A stretch of 64,000 bases of DNA from Rhodanobacter fulvus Jip2. GTDB lineage: Bacteria > Pseudomonadota > Gammaproteobacteria > Xanthomonadales > Rhodanobacteraceae. The position numbers and the translations under genes were made by a program. The number at the start of each line of letters is the position of its first letter. The stretch's first letter is position 1. Of the stretch, positions 53,231 to 62,514 are shown in pieces. The stretch lies in contig NZ_AJXU01000010.1 of the NCBI RefSeq assembly GCF_000264315.1, positions 1-64,000 of the forward strand, in the 5' to 3' direction. The notes beneath the pieces are model-generated. The model did no database searches. It saw only the letters and a program-made list of their open reading frames with translations, and was not told the DNA's origin.

Positions 53231-54085
53231 TCACGACGCGTTGCGGCGCCACGCGCGCGCGGACTGCCATGCCCGCCATGCGGTCACCGGCCGGATGCGC
53301 GGGCGCTCGGCGCCGAGACTGGCCAGCGCATCGGGCGCGCGCAGCGCGCGTTGCGCCATCCGCATACCGTGGCTGGACGCCAGCGCGCGAAACACGCTGA
53401 GCGGTCCGGGCAGGCGGGCCGCTTCGCGCCAGCTTTGCAGTAGCTCGCGCAATTGATCCTGGATCGCCTGCTGCCGCGCGGCGCTGGCCTGGCCCAGTTG
53501 CGACCGGCTCAATCCGTGACGGGCCAGGTTGGCCATCGACAGCGGCAGGCGGTCGCGACCGGCGTCGGCTTCGGTGCGCAGCAGTGCATCCAGCAAATGA
53601 TCGAGCGTGGCCAGCCTTGCGGCACGATCACTCGGCGCCGCCGCGCCATACCACCAGGCGGTTTCCAGCGCGGCCAACGCGCCGTGCAGCGGCATCGCCG
53701 CATCCACCTGCGCGGCGAAATCCGCGGCGGTGCCCTGTTCGAGCTGCGCCATCGCCGCCAGCACCGGCGCCACCCACTGCTCGGCGGCAATCGCCTGTGC
53801 ACGCTCGTCGTCGAACAACACCTGGGTCAGCGGATGCCGGCCGCCACTGCTGGCCGCACCGGACAATTCTTCCGCCCACCAACCCAGCTTGGCAGCAGCC
53901 ACCTGCGGCTCGCGGATGCCGTAGGCGGCATCGAGCAACTCCTGCTCCAACGCAGCCAGCGCGATGTGACCGGGATGGCGATGGCCATCGACGAACACCA
54001 GCGCCACACGCTGCTGGGGTTGCGCCGCCAGCCACTTGTCGATGAAGCCCTGCCACGCCGCGTTGCTTGTGTCTCCGTCGCTCAT
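53231..54085 (-). CDS. Squalene/phytoene synthase-family protein, probably degenerate
   Basis: The 284-residue helical protein matches this prenyl-synthase family in its general layout. It has an early AAYGIREPQVAAAKLGWWAEEL-like block with HPLTQVL, a central LDHLLDALLRTE and late helices. The two Asp-rich catalytic motifs (DxxxD) of true synthases are not visible; the first is replaced around HGALAALETAWWYGAA. It may therefore be a non-catalytic relative, as in the NDUFAF6 group. It overlaps the HAD phosphatase gene by four bases and ends the operon. Confidence 0.65.
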   Translation of the reverse strand: MSDGDTSNAAWQGFIDKWLAAQPQQRVALVFVDGHRHPGHIALAALEQELLDAAYGIREPQVAAAKLGWWAEELSGAASSGGRHPLTQVLFDDERAQAIAAEQWVAPVLAAMAQLEQGTAADFAAQVDAAMPLHGALAALETAWWYGAAAPSDRAARLATLDHLLDALLRTEADAGRDRLPLSMANLARHGLSRSQLGQASAARQQAIQDQLRELLQSWREAARLPGPLSVFRALASSHGMRMAQRALRAPDALASLGAERPRIRPVTAWRAWQSARAWRRNAS

Positions 54086-54762
54086 GCGGCGACCGATGAC
54101 GGCATCAGCAGCGCGGCCAGTTGCGCAGGTTGGTCCACCACCGCGTCGGCGCCCCAGTGATGCGGGTCGCCGCCGTCGAGATAGCCCCAGCTCACCGCCA
54201 CCGTGTACAACCCCGCCGCTTCGCCGGCCAGCACGTCGCGGCGATCGTCGCCCACGAAGACGCAGCGTTCGGGTTGCAGCCCGGCCCGCTCACAGGCCAG
54301 CAGCACGGGCGCGGGATCGGGCTTTTTCACCGGCAAGGTGTCGCCGGAAACCACCGCGGCGGCGCGCGACGTCCAGCCGATCCGCTGCACCAGCTCGTCG
54401 GTAAGAAAGCCCGGCTTGTTGGTGACGATGCCCCAGCGCAGGCCGCATTGTTCGAGTTGCTGCAGCAGCGCGTCCACACCGTCGAACGCGCGCGTCTGCT
54501 GCGCCAGCATGCGCTGGTACAACGCCAGGTAACGCGGCAGCAACGCCTTGCGTTCCGCGTCGTCGCGCAACGGAAAACCCTGCTGCAGGATCGCGGTCGA
54601 ACCGCGCGATACCACCTGGCGCACGGCGTCGTAATCGGGCGCGGCCTCGCCTTCCTCGGCGCACTGCTCGACCAATGCGCCGTACAGATCGGCGGCGCTG
54701 TCGAGCAAGGTGCCGTCCAGGTCGAACAGCACGCCCTGGATGTTTTCCGGCAACGGCGTCAT
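54082..54762 (-). CDS. gph: HAD phosphatase, phosphoglycolate phosphatase / MupP type
   Basis: This is a haloacid dehalogenase-type phosphatase. Motif I is VLFDLDGTLLDS with both catalytic aspartates, motif II is GIVTNKPG, motif III is VKKPDPAPVLLACERAGL, and motif IV is CVFVGDDRRDVLAGEAAGL. The family name usually given is Gph. The end (WGYLDGGDPHHWGADAVVDQ) and the position directly next to ubiG instead resemble MupP, the N-acetylmuramic acid 6-phosphate phosphatase of Pseudomonas cell-wall recycling. It overlaps both neighbours by four bases. Confidence 0.88.
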   Translation of the reverse strand: MTPLPENIQGVLFDLDGTLLDSAADLYGALVEQCAEEGEAAPDYDAVRQVVSRGSTAILQQGFPLRDDAERKALLPRYLALYQRMLAQQTRAFDGVDALLQQLEQCGLRWGIVTNKPGFLTDELVQRIGWTSRAAAVVSGDTLPVKKPDPAPVLLACERAGLQPERCVFVGDDRRDVLAGEAAGLYTVAVSWGYLDGGDPHHWGADAVVDQPAQLAALLMPSSVAA

Positions 54763-55499
54763 AGCGGCTTGCGCGCGCTGAGCACGTAGTTGATCGCGGT
54801 GAAGCGGCTGATCCAGGCCTTGCGTGCCAGCGGGTTGTAGCCCAGGCCGCTGACGTCCTCCAGCTCCAGGCCGGACTGCCGCAGCAGTCGGCCCAGCTCC
54901 GACGGCTTCAGGAAGTGCGCGTAGTGATGGGTGCCGCGCGGCAGCATGCGCATCACGTACTCGGCGCCCACGATAGCCGCGCCGAATGCAGCCGGCGTGC
55001 GGTTGAGGGTGGACATGAACAACTGGCCGCCGGGTTTCAGCATCGCGGCAAGGTCAGCCACCAGCGCGGCCGGATCGGGCACGTGTTCGATCAGTTCCAT
55101 GCAGCACACGGCGTCGAACGAGGCGGGCTCGGCCGCGGCCAGCTCGGCGGACGACTGCACGCGGTAGTCCACCGACAACGCCGATTCGTGCAGGTGCAAT
55201 TGCGCGATCTCGATCACCTTCTCGCCCAGGTCGATGCCGGTGACGCGGGCGCCGGCACGGGCCAGCGCCTCGCTCAGCAGGCCGCCGCCGCAGCCCACAT
55301 CGGCCACCTTCGCCTGCGCCAGCTCGACGCGTTCGGCGATATAGGCGAAGCGCACCGGATTGAGATCGTGCAGCGGGCGCGACTCGCCGTCGGGATCCCA
55401 CCAGCGCGAGGCCAGCGTATCGAAACGGGCGATTTCCGCGGCGCTGACATTGCCGTCATGACGCCCATCGGCGGCGCGTTCGGGGGATGCGGTCGACAT
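54759..55499 (-). CDS. ubiG: Ubiquinone biosynthesis O-methyltransferase UbiG
   Basis: UbiG carries out both O-methylations of ubiquinone synthesis. The 246-residue protein has the family region EIARFDTLASRWWDPDGESR with PLHDLNPVRFAYI. The SAM site VADVGCGGGLLSEALARAGA, MELIEHVPDP and STLNRTPAAFGAAIVGAEYV follow. The ATG at 55499 after AGAGG is preferred to a GTG one codon earlier. It lies in an operon with the HAD phosphatase. Confidence 0.97.
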   Translation of the reverse strand: MSTASPERAADGRHDGNVSAAEIARFDTLASRWWDPDGESRPLHDLNPVRFAYIAERVELAQAKVADVGCGGGLLSEALARAGARVTGIDLGEKVIEIAQLHLHESALSVDYRVQSSAELAAAEPASFDAVCCMELIEHVPDPAALVADLAAMLKPGGQLFMSTLNRTPAAFGAAIVGAEYVMRMLPRGTHHYAHFLKPSELGRLLRQSGLELEDVSGLGYNPLARKAWISRFTAINYVLSARKPL

Positions 55500-55526
55500 C
55501 ACAAAACCTCTCGGGGAATACGCAGT

Positions 55527-55781
55527 TTACCGCGCCAGCCATTCGTGCACGGTGATGGTCCAACCACCACTGGTGTGCGCGGGGTCGCGCTGCACGGTGG
55601 CCTGGGCTGCGGCCAGGTCATCCGCACGCAGCAGGTAGGCGCCGCCGGACTTGTCGCTGAAGCCGCCGGAAAGTTCGATCCGGCCCTGCGCGCGCAAGTC
55701 GTCGAGGAAGGCGATGTGCAGCGGTACCACTGCCGGATCGACGTCGGGGCGGCGCAGCAGATAGACCAGGTAACGGTTCAT
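55527..55781 (-). CDS. YciI-like protein
   Basis: The 84-residue protein has the YciI fold pattern. It starts MNRYLVYLLRRPDVDPAVVP, with HIAFLDDLRAQGRIELSGGF in the middle and ITVHEWLAR at the end. The His/Asp pair of this family (HIAFLDDL) is present. YciI-like proteins resemble dimeric alpha/beta barrel enzymes; their substrate is unknown. It lies between ubiG and the amidohydrolase on the same strand. Confidence 0.85.
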   Translation of the reverse strand: MNRYLVYLLRRPDVDPAVVPLHIAFLDDLRAQGRIELSGGFSDKSGGAYLLRADDLAAAQATVQRDPAHTSGGWTITVHEWLAR

Positions 55782-55805
55782 GGATGGCTCCTCGGAGTGC
55801 GGTAA

Positions 55806-57137
55806 TCAGGCGGCGGCGATGCGCTCGCGCCAGGCGCGGGTCTTGGCCAGGATGGCGGCGGTGTCGATGTCGACCAATTCGCGCGCGGCCAGTTTTCGCT
55901 GGCCGGCGATCCACACGTCGGTGACCTGGTGGCGGCCGGTGGCGTACACCAATTGCGAGACGACGTTGAACAGCGGCTGCGTTTCCAGGTCGCTGAGCCG
56001 CACGGCGGCGAGATCGGCCTGCTTGCCCACCTCGATCGAACCGATGCACGCGCCCAGTCCGATCGCCTGCGCACCGTGCAGCGTGGCGGCCCGCAGCGCG
56101 TAAGCGGCATCGAACGCCGCCGCGTCGCCCGCCACGGCCTTGGCCAGCAGCGCGGCGGTACGCATTTCACCGAACATGTCCAGGTCGTTGTTGGAGGCGC
56201 AGCCATCGGTGCCCAGCGCCAGGTTGACGCCAGCCTGGCGCAGTTTTTCCGCGGGGCAGAAACCCGATGCCAGCTTCAGGTTGGACTCCGGGCAATGCAC
56301 CACCGACACGCCGGCAGCGGCGCAGGCGGCGATCTCGCCCTCGGTCACCTGGGTCATGTGCACGGCGATCAGGCGGTCGTTGACCAGCCCCAGCTTCTGC
56401 AGCCGCTGGAATGGACGCAGGCCGCTTTTGGTCTTCTCCTCGGCCACCTCGTGCGCGGTTTCGTGCAGGTGCAGGTGGACTGGAATGTCGAGCTGGTCCG
56501 ACAACAGGCGGATGCGCTCGAAGCTCTCGTCCGACACCGTGTACGGCGCGTGGGGTGCGAACGCAGTGCTGATCAGGTTGTCGCTGAGAAAGCTGTCGTG
56601 CACCGCGACGGCGCGGGCGAAATAGTCGTCCTGGGTGGTGGCCCATGCGGTGGGGAATTCGATCACCGGCAGGCCGACCACGGCGCGGAAACCCATGCGC
56701 CGGTAGGTGGCGCCGATCACGTCGGGAAAGAAATAGTTTTCGTTGGCGCAGGTGGTGCCGCCGCGCAGCATCTCGGCCACCGCCAACTCGACGCCGTCGC
56801 GCACGAATTCCGGCCCGATCACCTTGGCCTCGGCCGGCCAGATGTGCTGTTGCAGCCACACCATCAGCGGCAGGTCGTCGGCCAGCCCGCGCAGCAGGGT
56901 CATCGGGTTGTGCGTGTGGCTGTTGACCAGGCCGGGGATCAGCGCGTGCTCGCCCAGCTCGACCCGCTCGCGCGGTGCGTACGCGGCGCGGGCATCGGCG
57001 ATGGGCAGCACGGCGACGATCCGGCCACCATCGGCCACCACCGCGTGGTCTTCCAGCACCACCGCATGCGGCTCCACCGGCACCACCCAGCGCGCCTCGA
57101 TCATCAGGTCGACGGGTTGCGGGGGTATCTGGCTCAT
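55806..57137 (-). CDS. TRZ/ATZ-type amidohydrolase (methylthioadenosine/SAH deaminase-like)
   Basis: This is a metal-dependent deaminase of the amidohydrolase superfamily. Metal and catalytic residues are seen in VNSHTHNPMTLLRGLADDLP (HxH), HLHLHETAHEV (His and Glu), GVSVVHCPESNLKLASGFCP (His) and NLALGTDGCASNNDLDMFGE (Asp). The 443-residue protein resembles the Pseudomonas aeruginosa PA3170 group, which deaminates 5'-methylthioadenosine and lies next to ubiG there too. Substrate is inferred. Confidence 0.9.
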   Translation of the reverse strand: MSQIPPQPVDLMIEARWVVPVEPHAVVLEDHAVVADGGRIVAVLPIADARAAYAPRERVELGEHALIPGLVNSHTHNPMTLLRGLADDLPLMVWLQQHIWPAEAKVIGPEFVRDGVELAVAEMLRGGTTCANENYFFPDVIGATYRRMGFRAVVGLPVIEFPTAWATTQDDYFARAVAVHDSFLSDNLISTAFAPHAPYTVSDESFERIRLLSDQLDIPVHLHLHETAHEVAEEKTKSGLRPFQRLQKLGLVNDRLIAVHMTQVTEGEIAACAAAGVSVVHCPESNLKLASGFCPAEKLRQAGVNLALGTDGCASNNDLDMFGEMRTAALLAKAVAGDAAAFDAAYALRAATLHGAQAIGLGACIGSIEVGKQADLAAVRLSDLETQPLFNVVSQLVYATGRHQVTDVWIAGQRKLAARELVDIDTAAILAKTRAWRERIAAA

Positions 57138-57258
57138 CGCTCACTCACCTTGCTTGTAAATACGATAAAGGGCGGTGCCTTGCGGCCGCCGCCCCCTCTG
57201 GATCGTCATTCCCGCGATGACGTGCCGGCCGCGCCGCGTGCAGGCGCGGACCCCTACG

Positions 57259-57837
57259 TCACTTCACGCGGCTGTCGTATTCGCCGGTGCGGGTATCGAC
57301 CTTGATCACTTCGTCCTGGTTGACGAACAGCGGCACGCGCACCACGGCGCCGGTTTCCAGCGTGGCCGGCTTGCCGCCGCCGCCGGAGGTGTCGCCGCGC
57401 ACGCCGGGATCGGTCTCGGTGATCTTCAGCTCGACGAACTTCGGCGCCTGCACCGCCACGATGTTGCCGTTGAACAAGGTGACCACGCACTCCTCCTCGC
57501 CCTTCAGCCACTTCCAGGTATCACCCATCGCGGCCAGCGAGGCGGGCACCATCTCGAACGTCTCCATGTTCATGAAGTTCCAGACGCGGTCCTTGCCGAT
57601 GCCGTCGATGAAGGACAACTGCATGTCGGTATCGGTAACGTCGGCTTCCTCGAACGAGTCGCTGGACTTCAGCGTCTGCTCGGTGGTGCGGCCGTCCTTC
57701 AGGTTGCGGATGCGGATGCGGGTGAACGCCTGACCCTTGCCGGGTTTGACGAAGTCCGCTTCGGTGATGATCCAGGGATCACCGTTGTGAAGGATCTTCT
57801 TGCCCGTTTTGACGTCGTTGAGGCCAAGGGTCGCCAT
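57259..57837 (-). CDS. efp: Translation elongation factor P
   Basis: EF-P relieves ribosome stalling at polyproline. The 192-residue protein has the three beta-barrel layout. The loop VKPGKGQAF places the modifiable lysine at position 34, as in E. coli, and the C-terminal [20 protein letters not shown] is present. Together with epmB on the divergent strand this predicts beta-lysylation of Lys34. EpmA is not encoded in this window. Confidence 0.97.
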   Translation of the reverse strand: MATLGLNDVKTGKKILHNGDPWIITEADFVKPGKGQAFTRIRIRNLKDGRTTEQTLKSSDSFEEADVTDTDMQLSFIDGIGKDRVWNFMNMETFEMVPASLAAMGDTWKWLKGEEECVVTLFNGNIVAVQAPKFVELKITETDPGVRGDTSGGGGKPATLETGAVVRVPLFVNQDEVIKVDTRTGEYDSRVK

Positions 57838-57925
57838 GCGCTGTCTGCTCCGGAGTCGTTTTCGCCCGAGGGGCGGCTAAAATGGATGGATGTCACGGGC
57901 GTCACCGCCCGATTCAAGGCCCGAT

Positions 57926-58936
57926 ATGATAACCGCAAGCCCCCATTCCCGCCTATCGTCCGCTGCGCCCGACTGGCGCGCGCTGTGGCGCGACGCGATC
58001 ACCGACCCGCTGGAGCTGTTGCAGGCGGTGGGCCTGGGCGATCGTACCGACCTGATCCCGTCCGACGGCGCCGGCTTCGCGCTGCGGGTGCCGCGTGGTT
58101 TCGTGGCCCGCATGCGCCACGGCGATGCCGCCGATCCGCTGCTGCTGCAGGTGCTGCCGCAACGGGCCGAACACGACCGGGTAGCCGGTTTCACGCTGGA
58201 TGCGGTGGGCGACATGGCGTCGCGCAGCGGCCAAGGTTTCCTGCACAAGTACCATGGCCGCGCCCTGCTGATCGCCAGCGGCAGCTGCGCGGTGAACTGC
58301 CGCTACTGCTTTCGCCGCCACTTCCCCTATGGCGAGGAGATCGCCGCCGCCTCGCAATGGCGCGATGCGCTGGCGCAGCTCGAGGCCGATCCGTCGATCA
58401 GCGAACTGATCCTCTCCGGCGGCGATCCGCTGTCGCTGGCCACCAGCAAGCTGGAGGACCTGAGCCGTGGTCTGGCCGCCATTCCGCACGTCAGGCGGAT
58501 CCGCATCCACACGCGCCTGCCGGTGGTGCTGCCGGAGCGGATCGACGACGCCTTCCTCAAGTGGCTGGCTTCGCTGCCGTTGCAGAAGGTGGTGGTGTTG
58601 CACGCCAACCACGCCAACGAATTCGACGCGGGCGTCGACGCGGCTTGCGCACGACTGCGCGACGCCGGCGCCACGTTGCTCAACCAATCGGTACTGCTGC
58701 GAGGGATCAACGATCACGCCGACACGCTGGCCGACCTGTCCGAGCGGATGCTTGCCGCCGGGGTGATGCCGTACTACCTGCATCAGCTCGACCGGGTACA
58801 CGGCACCGCGCATTTCGAGGTCGGCGACGCCGAGGCGATAGCACTGCTGGAAACGTTGCGGGCGCGGTTGCCTGGCTATCTGGTGCCGCGGCTGGTGCGC
58901 GAAATAGGCGGCGATACGTCCAAGCGCCCGCTCTGA
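57926..58936 (+). CDS. epmB: EF-P beta-lysylation protein EpmB (lysine 2,3-aminomutase family)
   Basis: EpmB is a radical-SAM enzyme that makes (R)-beta-lysine for EF-P modification. The cluster motif is CAVNCRYCFRRHFPYGEE (C-x3-C-x2-C). Other conserved parts are LILSGGDPLSLATSKLEDL, HTRLPVVLPERI and NQSVLLRGINDH. The ATG at 57926 follows AAGG at good spacing. An ATG at 57890 lies only seven bases after a TAAAAT -10-like box (57878-57883) and would be leaderless. The length is 336 residues. It is divergent from efp. Confidence 0.94.
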   Translation: MITASPHSRLSSAAPDWRALWRDAITDPLELLQAVGLGDRTDLIPSDGAGFALRVPRGFVARMRHGDAADPLLLQVLPQRAEHDRVAGFTLDAVGDMASRSGQGFLHKYHGRALLIASGSCAVNCRYCFRRHFPYGEEIAAASQWRDALAQLEADPSISELILSGGDPLSLATSKLEDLSRGLAAIPHVRRIRIHTRLPVVLPERIDDAFLKWLASLPLQKVVVLHANHANEFDAGVDAACARLRDAGATLLNQSVLLRGINDHADTLADLSERMLAAGVMPYYLHQLDRVHGTAHFEVGDAEAIALLETLRARLPGYLVPRLVREIGGDTSKRPL

Positions 58937-59055
58937 ACGCCAGCTGCGCTTTTTTCTGGCAGCCGCGAGCTTTATCCGCTACAAACTATAGGGCCATGGG
59001 GCATCCCTGATGCCTGCAACACGATTCGTGACGACCACCTTCTTCCCGGCCATCC

Positions 59056-61095
59056 ATGAAAAAAGACCTCGTCATCAAGATCCTCTTCATCGAAAACTCA
59101 CTGGAGGAGGCCGAGCAGATCATCAGCCTGCTGCGCAATTCGGGTATCGCCGTACGCCCCGCCCGCGCCACCAATGCCGAACAGGTGCAGGCCGCGCTGG
59201 ATGAACTGGGACCCGACATCGTGATGTTCGACCCGGCCATCACCACGCTGTCGCAGCGCGAGGTCGTGAAACTGATGGATGCCTACGGCCGCGACTACGC
59301 GCTGCTGGGCCTGGTCGACTCGATGGACAACCAGCTGGTGGCGGACCTGTTCGTGGGCGGCGCCCGCGGCGTGGCCGCGCGCACGCATCCGAAGCAGCTC
59401 ACGGCAGTGCTGCAGCGCGAGTTCGATTCGCTGCAGGCGCGCCGCCAACTGCGCCGGCTGGAAGCTTCGCTGCGCGAATCGGAACGCCGCTGCGACGCGC
59501 TGCTCGACTCCTCCACCGACGCCATCGCGTACGTGCACGAGGGCATGCACGTACGCGCCAACCGTGCCTACCTGGAGACCTTCGGCTACGACGAGTTCGA
59601 CGACCTGCTCGGCATGCCCGTGCTGGACATGATCGACTCGACCCACGCCGACGAGTTCAAGGCCATCCTGCGCGGGCCGCAGGGGCAGGAAAAATTACCC
59701 AACCAGCTGTCCCTGCGCGCACGCCGCGCCGACGCCAGCCACTTCGACGCCACGGTGGAGTTCGCCCCGGCCACGTTCGAAGGCGAACCCTGCCTGCAGA
59801 TCGTGTTCCGGCGCCAGCTGGTCGACCCGGCGACACTGGCGCAGCTGCAACGCGACCCGGTCACCGGCCTGTTCAACCGGGCGCACACGCTGGAGCGGAT
59901 CGACACGGCCGTCGCCGCCGCCGCCAATGGCAAGAAGGGCCAGGCATTGCTGCTGATCGAACCGGACAACTGGTCGTCGATCGTGGCCAGTATCGGCCTG
60001 GGCAAGGCGGACGAGCTGATTGCCGGCTTTGCCGACCGCATCCGCATCCTGCTCGGCACCACCGACGTGGCCGGCATGCTGGCCGAGCACACGTTCGGCG
60101 TGGTGCTCGATTCGCGCCAGGACGAAGCCATCCGCGAGTGGATCAGCAAGCTGCAGCACAGCGTCAGCAATGAAATCTTCGACGCCGGCAGCCGCTCCAT
60201 CACCGTCAACACCAGCATCGGCGGCAGCCTGCTGGGCGAGAAGAACGCCAATACCGACCTGTTGCTCAACCAGGCCAGCCAGGCCTTGCGCAACGCGCAG
60301 AGCCAGGGCGGCGGCAAAGTGGAACTGCATGACCCGGCCGCCCGCGAGAAGGCCGACGAGGAGCGCGAGCACTACTGGCTGGGGTTGTTGAAGGATGCAT
60401 TGGCCAACGACGGCCTGATGCTCTACCACCAGCAGGCGATCAGCCTGCAGGACGCCGATGGCGACTTCTCGGAGATCCTGCTGCGCATGAACGGCCCGCA
60501 AGGCGAGGTGCTGCCCGGGTTCTTCATGCCGATCGCTGAAAAGCACGGTTTGAATGGCGACATCGACCGCTGGGTGCTGAAGCAGACGATCAAGACCCTG
60601 CGCGAGCGCGACAAACACGGCCAGTCGACCACGTTCTTCGTCAAGCTCACTGCCGCCTCGCTGCAGGATGAGCACCTGCTCCCGTGGCTGGGCGAGCAAC
60701 TGGCCGCCGCCAACCTGAAGCATGGTCGCATCGTGTTGGAAATGACCGAGAGCAAGGTCATGACCCTGTTGCGCCCCACCCAGGAATTCGTCAACGGCTG
60801 GAAGAAGCTGGGCGGCAAGTTCGCGCTGGAGCAGTTCGGCTCGGGGCTCAACTCGTTCCAGCTGCTGAACCACGTCGACGCCGACTACGTGAAGATCGAC
60901 CGCAGCTACATGGCGGAACTGCCACGGCACCCGGAAAACCAGAAAAAGGTCACCGAGATCTGCCAGCAGGCGCGCGAGCTGAACCGCCAGACGATTGCCG
61001 AATGGGTCGAGGACGCCACCAGCACTTCGCTGCTGTTCGCCTGCGGCGTGGACTTCGTGCAGGGCAACTTCCTGCAGCCGCCGCAGCGGCTGTAA
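59056..61095 (+). CDS. fimX: FimX-like c-di-GMP receptor (REC-PAS-GGDEF-EAL, degenerate)
   Basis: This is a type IV pilus/twitching regulator of the FimX kind. Domains in order are a receiver-like domain (about 1-125), PAS (about 145-250), GGDEF-like (about 265-415) and EAL-like (about 430-675). The GGDEF motif is replaced by AEHTFG and the EAL motif reads EILLRM. The metal-binding DDFG segment reads EQFGSG. It should therefore bind c-di-GMP without making or degrading it. The receiver domain has ILFIENSLEEAE in place of the usual acidic pair. Its length of 679 matches FimX (about 690). Confidence 0.85.
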   Translation: MKKDLVIKILFIENSLEEAEQIISLLRNSGIAVRPARATNAEQVQAALDELGPDIVMFDPAITTLSQREVVKLMDAYGRDYALLGLVDSMDNQLVADLFVGGARGVAARTHPKQLTAVLQREFDSLQARRQLRRLEASLRESERRCDALLDSSTDAIAYVHEGMHVRANRAYLETFGYDEFDDLLGMPVLDMIDSTHADEFKAILRGPQGQEKLPNQLSLRARRADASHFDATVEFAPATFEGEPCLQIVFRRQLVDPATLAQLQRDPVTGLFNRAHTLERIDTAVAAAANGKKGQALLLIEPDNWSSIVASIGLGKADELIAGFADRIRILLGTTDVAGMLAEHTFGVVLDSRQDEAIREWISKLQHSVSNEIFDAGSRSITVNTSIGGSLLGEKNANTDLLLNQASQALRNAQSQGGGKVELHDPAAREKADEEREHYWLGLLKDALANDGLMLYHQQAISLQDADGDFSEILLRMNGPQGEVLPGFFMPIAEKHGLNGDIDRWVLKQTIKTLRERDKHGQSTTFFVKLTAASLQDEHLLPWLGEQLAAANLKHGRIVLEMTESKVMTLLRPTQEFVNGWKKLGGKFALEQFGSGLNSFQLLNHVDADYVKIDRSYMAELPRHPENQKKVTEICQQARELNRQTIAEWVEDATSTSLLFACGVDFVQGNFLQPPQRL

Positions 61096-61175
61096 GACGG
61101 AATCGTCCACGCGGTACCCGCCGGAACGGATACCCGGGGGAGGTGCGAATGGCGGAGGAGACATGGTTCCGCGCA

Positions 61176-61207
61176 CAAAAAACCCGCGCATGAGCGCGGT
61201 TTTTTTT
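61176..61207. terminator. Bidirectional terminator between fimX and rplS
   Basis: CCGCGC and GCGCGG form a short stem with loop ATGA. It is flanked by AAAAAA on the left and TTTTTTTT on the right, so it can end both the fimX transcript and the convergent rpsP-rimM-trmD-rplS transcript. Confidence 0.9.
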
Positions 61208-61234
61208 ATCGCCGGCCGAAGCCGTGCGCGCCGA

Positions 61235-61642
61235 TTACTCGGCGGCGGCAGCGGCAGCGGCGGCAGCCTTGTGGGCGGCCTTGATCGCGGCGGCGGCGGC
61301 CACGTCTTCCTTGATGCGGGCGGCCTTGCCTTCCAGACCACGCAGGTAATACAGCTTGGCGCCGCGCACCTTGCCCTTGCGCTTCACCGTGACCGACTCG
61401 ATCGACGGGCTGTGCGCCTGGAACACGCGCTCCACGCCGGTGCCGTGCGAGATCTTGCGCACGGTGAAGGCCGAATGCAGGCCGCGGCTGCGCTTGGCGA
61501 TGACGATGCCCTCGAACGCCTGTACGCGCTCGCGGTTGCCTTCCTTCACCTTGACGTTGACCACCACGGTGTCGCCAGCGCCGAATTCCGGCAAGGGACG
61601 GGTAATCTGCTCGGCTTCGAACTGTTCAATGATCTTGTTCAT
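61235..61642 (-). CDS. rplS: 50S ribosomal protein L19
   Basis: L19 lies at the subunit interface. The core (about residues 1-115) is standard: [40 protein letters not shown] and [20 protein letters not shown]. The C-terminal 20 residues are an Ala-rich extension ([14 protein letters not shown]) beyond the usual family length. The Shine-Dalgarno is AGGTG. It is the last gene of rpsP-rimM-trmD-rplS. Confidence 0.98.
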   Translation of the reverse strand: MNKIIEQFEAEQITRPLPEFGAGDTVVVNVKVKEGNRERVQAFEGIVIAKRSRGLHSAFTVRKISHGTGVERVFQAHSPSIESVTVKRKGKVRGAKLYYLRGLEGKAARIKEDVAAAAAIKAAHKAAAAAAAAAE

Positions 61643-61673
61643 GGCAACACCTGTGTATTTTCAATAACTGCGA

Positions 61674-62450
61674 TCAATCATCGACCGCTTCGTTTTGTCG
61701 CGACAGCGCCTGGCTGGCGTGTTCGCGGCGGAATTCATCCAGCAACGCACGGGAGGTCTTGTCCAGTACGCAGCGTGACAACAAGTCGGGACGGCGCAAC
61801 CAGGTTCGTCCCAGCGACTGCTTCAGGCGCCAGCGGGCAATCGCCGCATGGTCACCGGAAAGCAGCACCTCCGGTACGGTACCCAGTGCGTCCTGCACCG
61901 GTTTTGCATAGTGCGGGCAATCGAGCAGGCCATTGGCGAATGAATCCTGCTCGGCCGACAACGCATCGTTCAATGCGCCTTCCTGCAAGCGACCCACCGC
62001 GTCGATGACCACCGCCGCCGCCAGCTCGCCACCGGACAGTACATAGTCGCCGATGGAAAGCTCTTCGTCGACCTCGTGCGCCAGCAACCGCTCGTCCACA
62101 CCTTCATAACGTCCACAAAGCAAGGTGATTCGCGGCATTTTCGCCAGCGCCTCCACTCTGCCCTGCGTCAGCCGCGGTCCCTGCGGGCTGAGGTAAATCA
62201 CATGCGCCGGTTCCGGCGCGGCGTTGCGCACAGCCGTCAGGGTGGCGCGCAACGGCTCGATCATCATCACCATACCGGGGCCGCCGCCATACGAGCTGGC
62301 ATCCACGGTGCGGTGGCGGTCGCTGGTGTAGTCGCGCGGGTTCCAGGCTTCCACCTGCAGCAACTGCCGTTGCTGCGCGCGTCCCACCACACCGACCGCG
62401 GCACACTGGCGCACGAAGTCGGGAAACAGGCTGACGACATCGATACGCAT
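61674..62450 (-). CDS. trmD: tRNA (guanine37-N1)-methyltransferase TrmD
   Basis: TrmD methylates G37 of tRNAs and prevents +1 frameshifting. The 258-residue protein starts at the ATG at 62450 after AAGGA and opens [13 protein letters not shown]. The SPOUT knot includes [60 protein letters not shown] and [14 protein letters not shown] longer frame upstream is not conserved. Confidence 0.97.
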   Translation of the reverse strand: MRIDVVSLFPDFVRQCAAVGVVGRAQQRQLLQVEAWNPRDYTSDRHRTVDASSYGGGPGMVMMIEPLRATLTAVRNAAPEPAHVIYLSPQGPRLTQGRVEALAKMPRITLLCGRYEGVDERLLAHEVDEELSIGDYVLSGGELAAAVVIDAVGRLQEGALNDALSAEQDSFANGLLDCPHYAKPVQDALGTVPEVLLSGDHAAIARWRLKQSLGRTWLRRPDLLSRCVLDKTSRALLDEFRREHASQALSRQNEAVDD

Positions 62451-62514
62451 GAATCCTTGCCCTCTGCCGCCTGATCCCCGGCTTTCGATCCGGTGACCTT
62501 TCGATCCGGCGATG

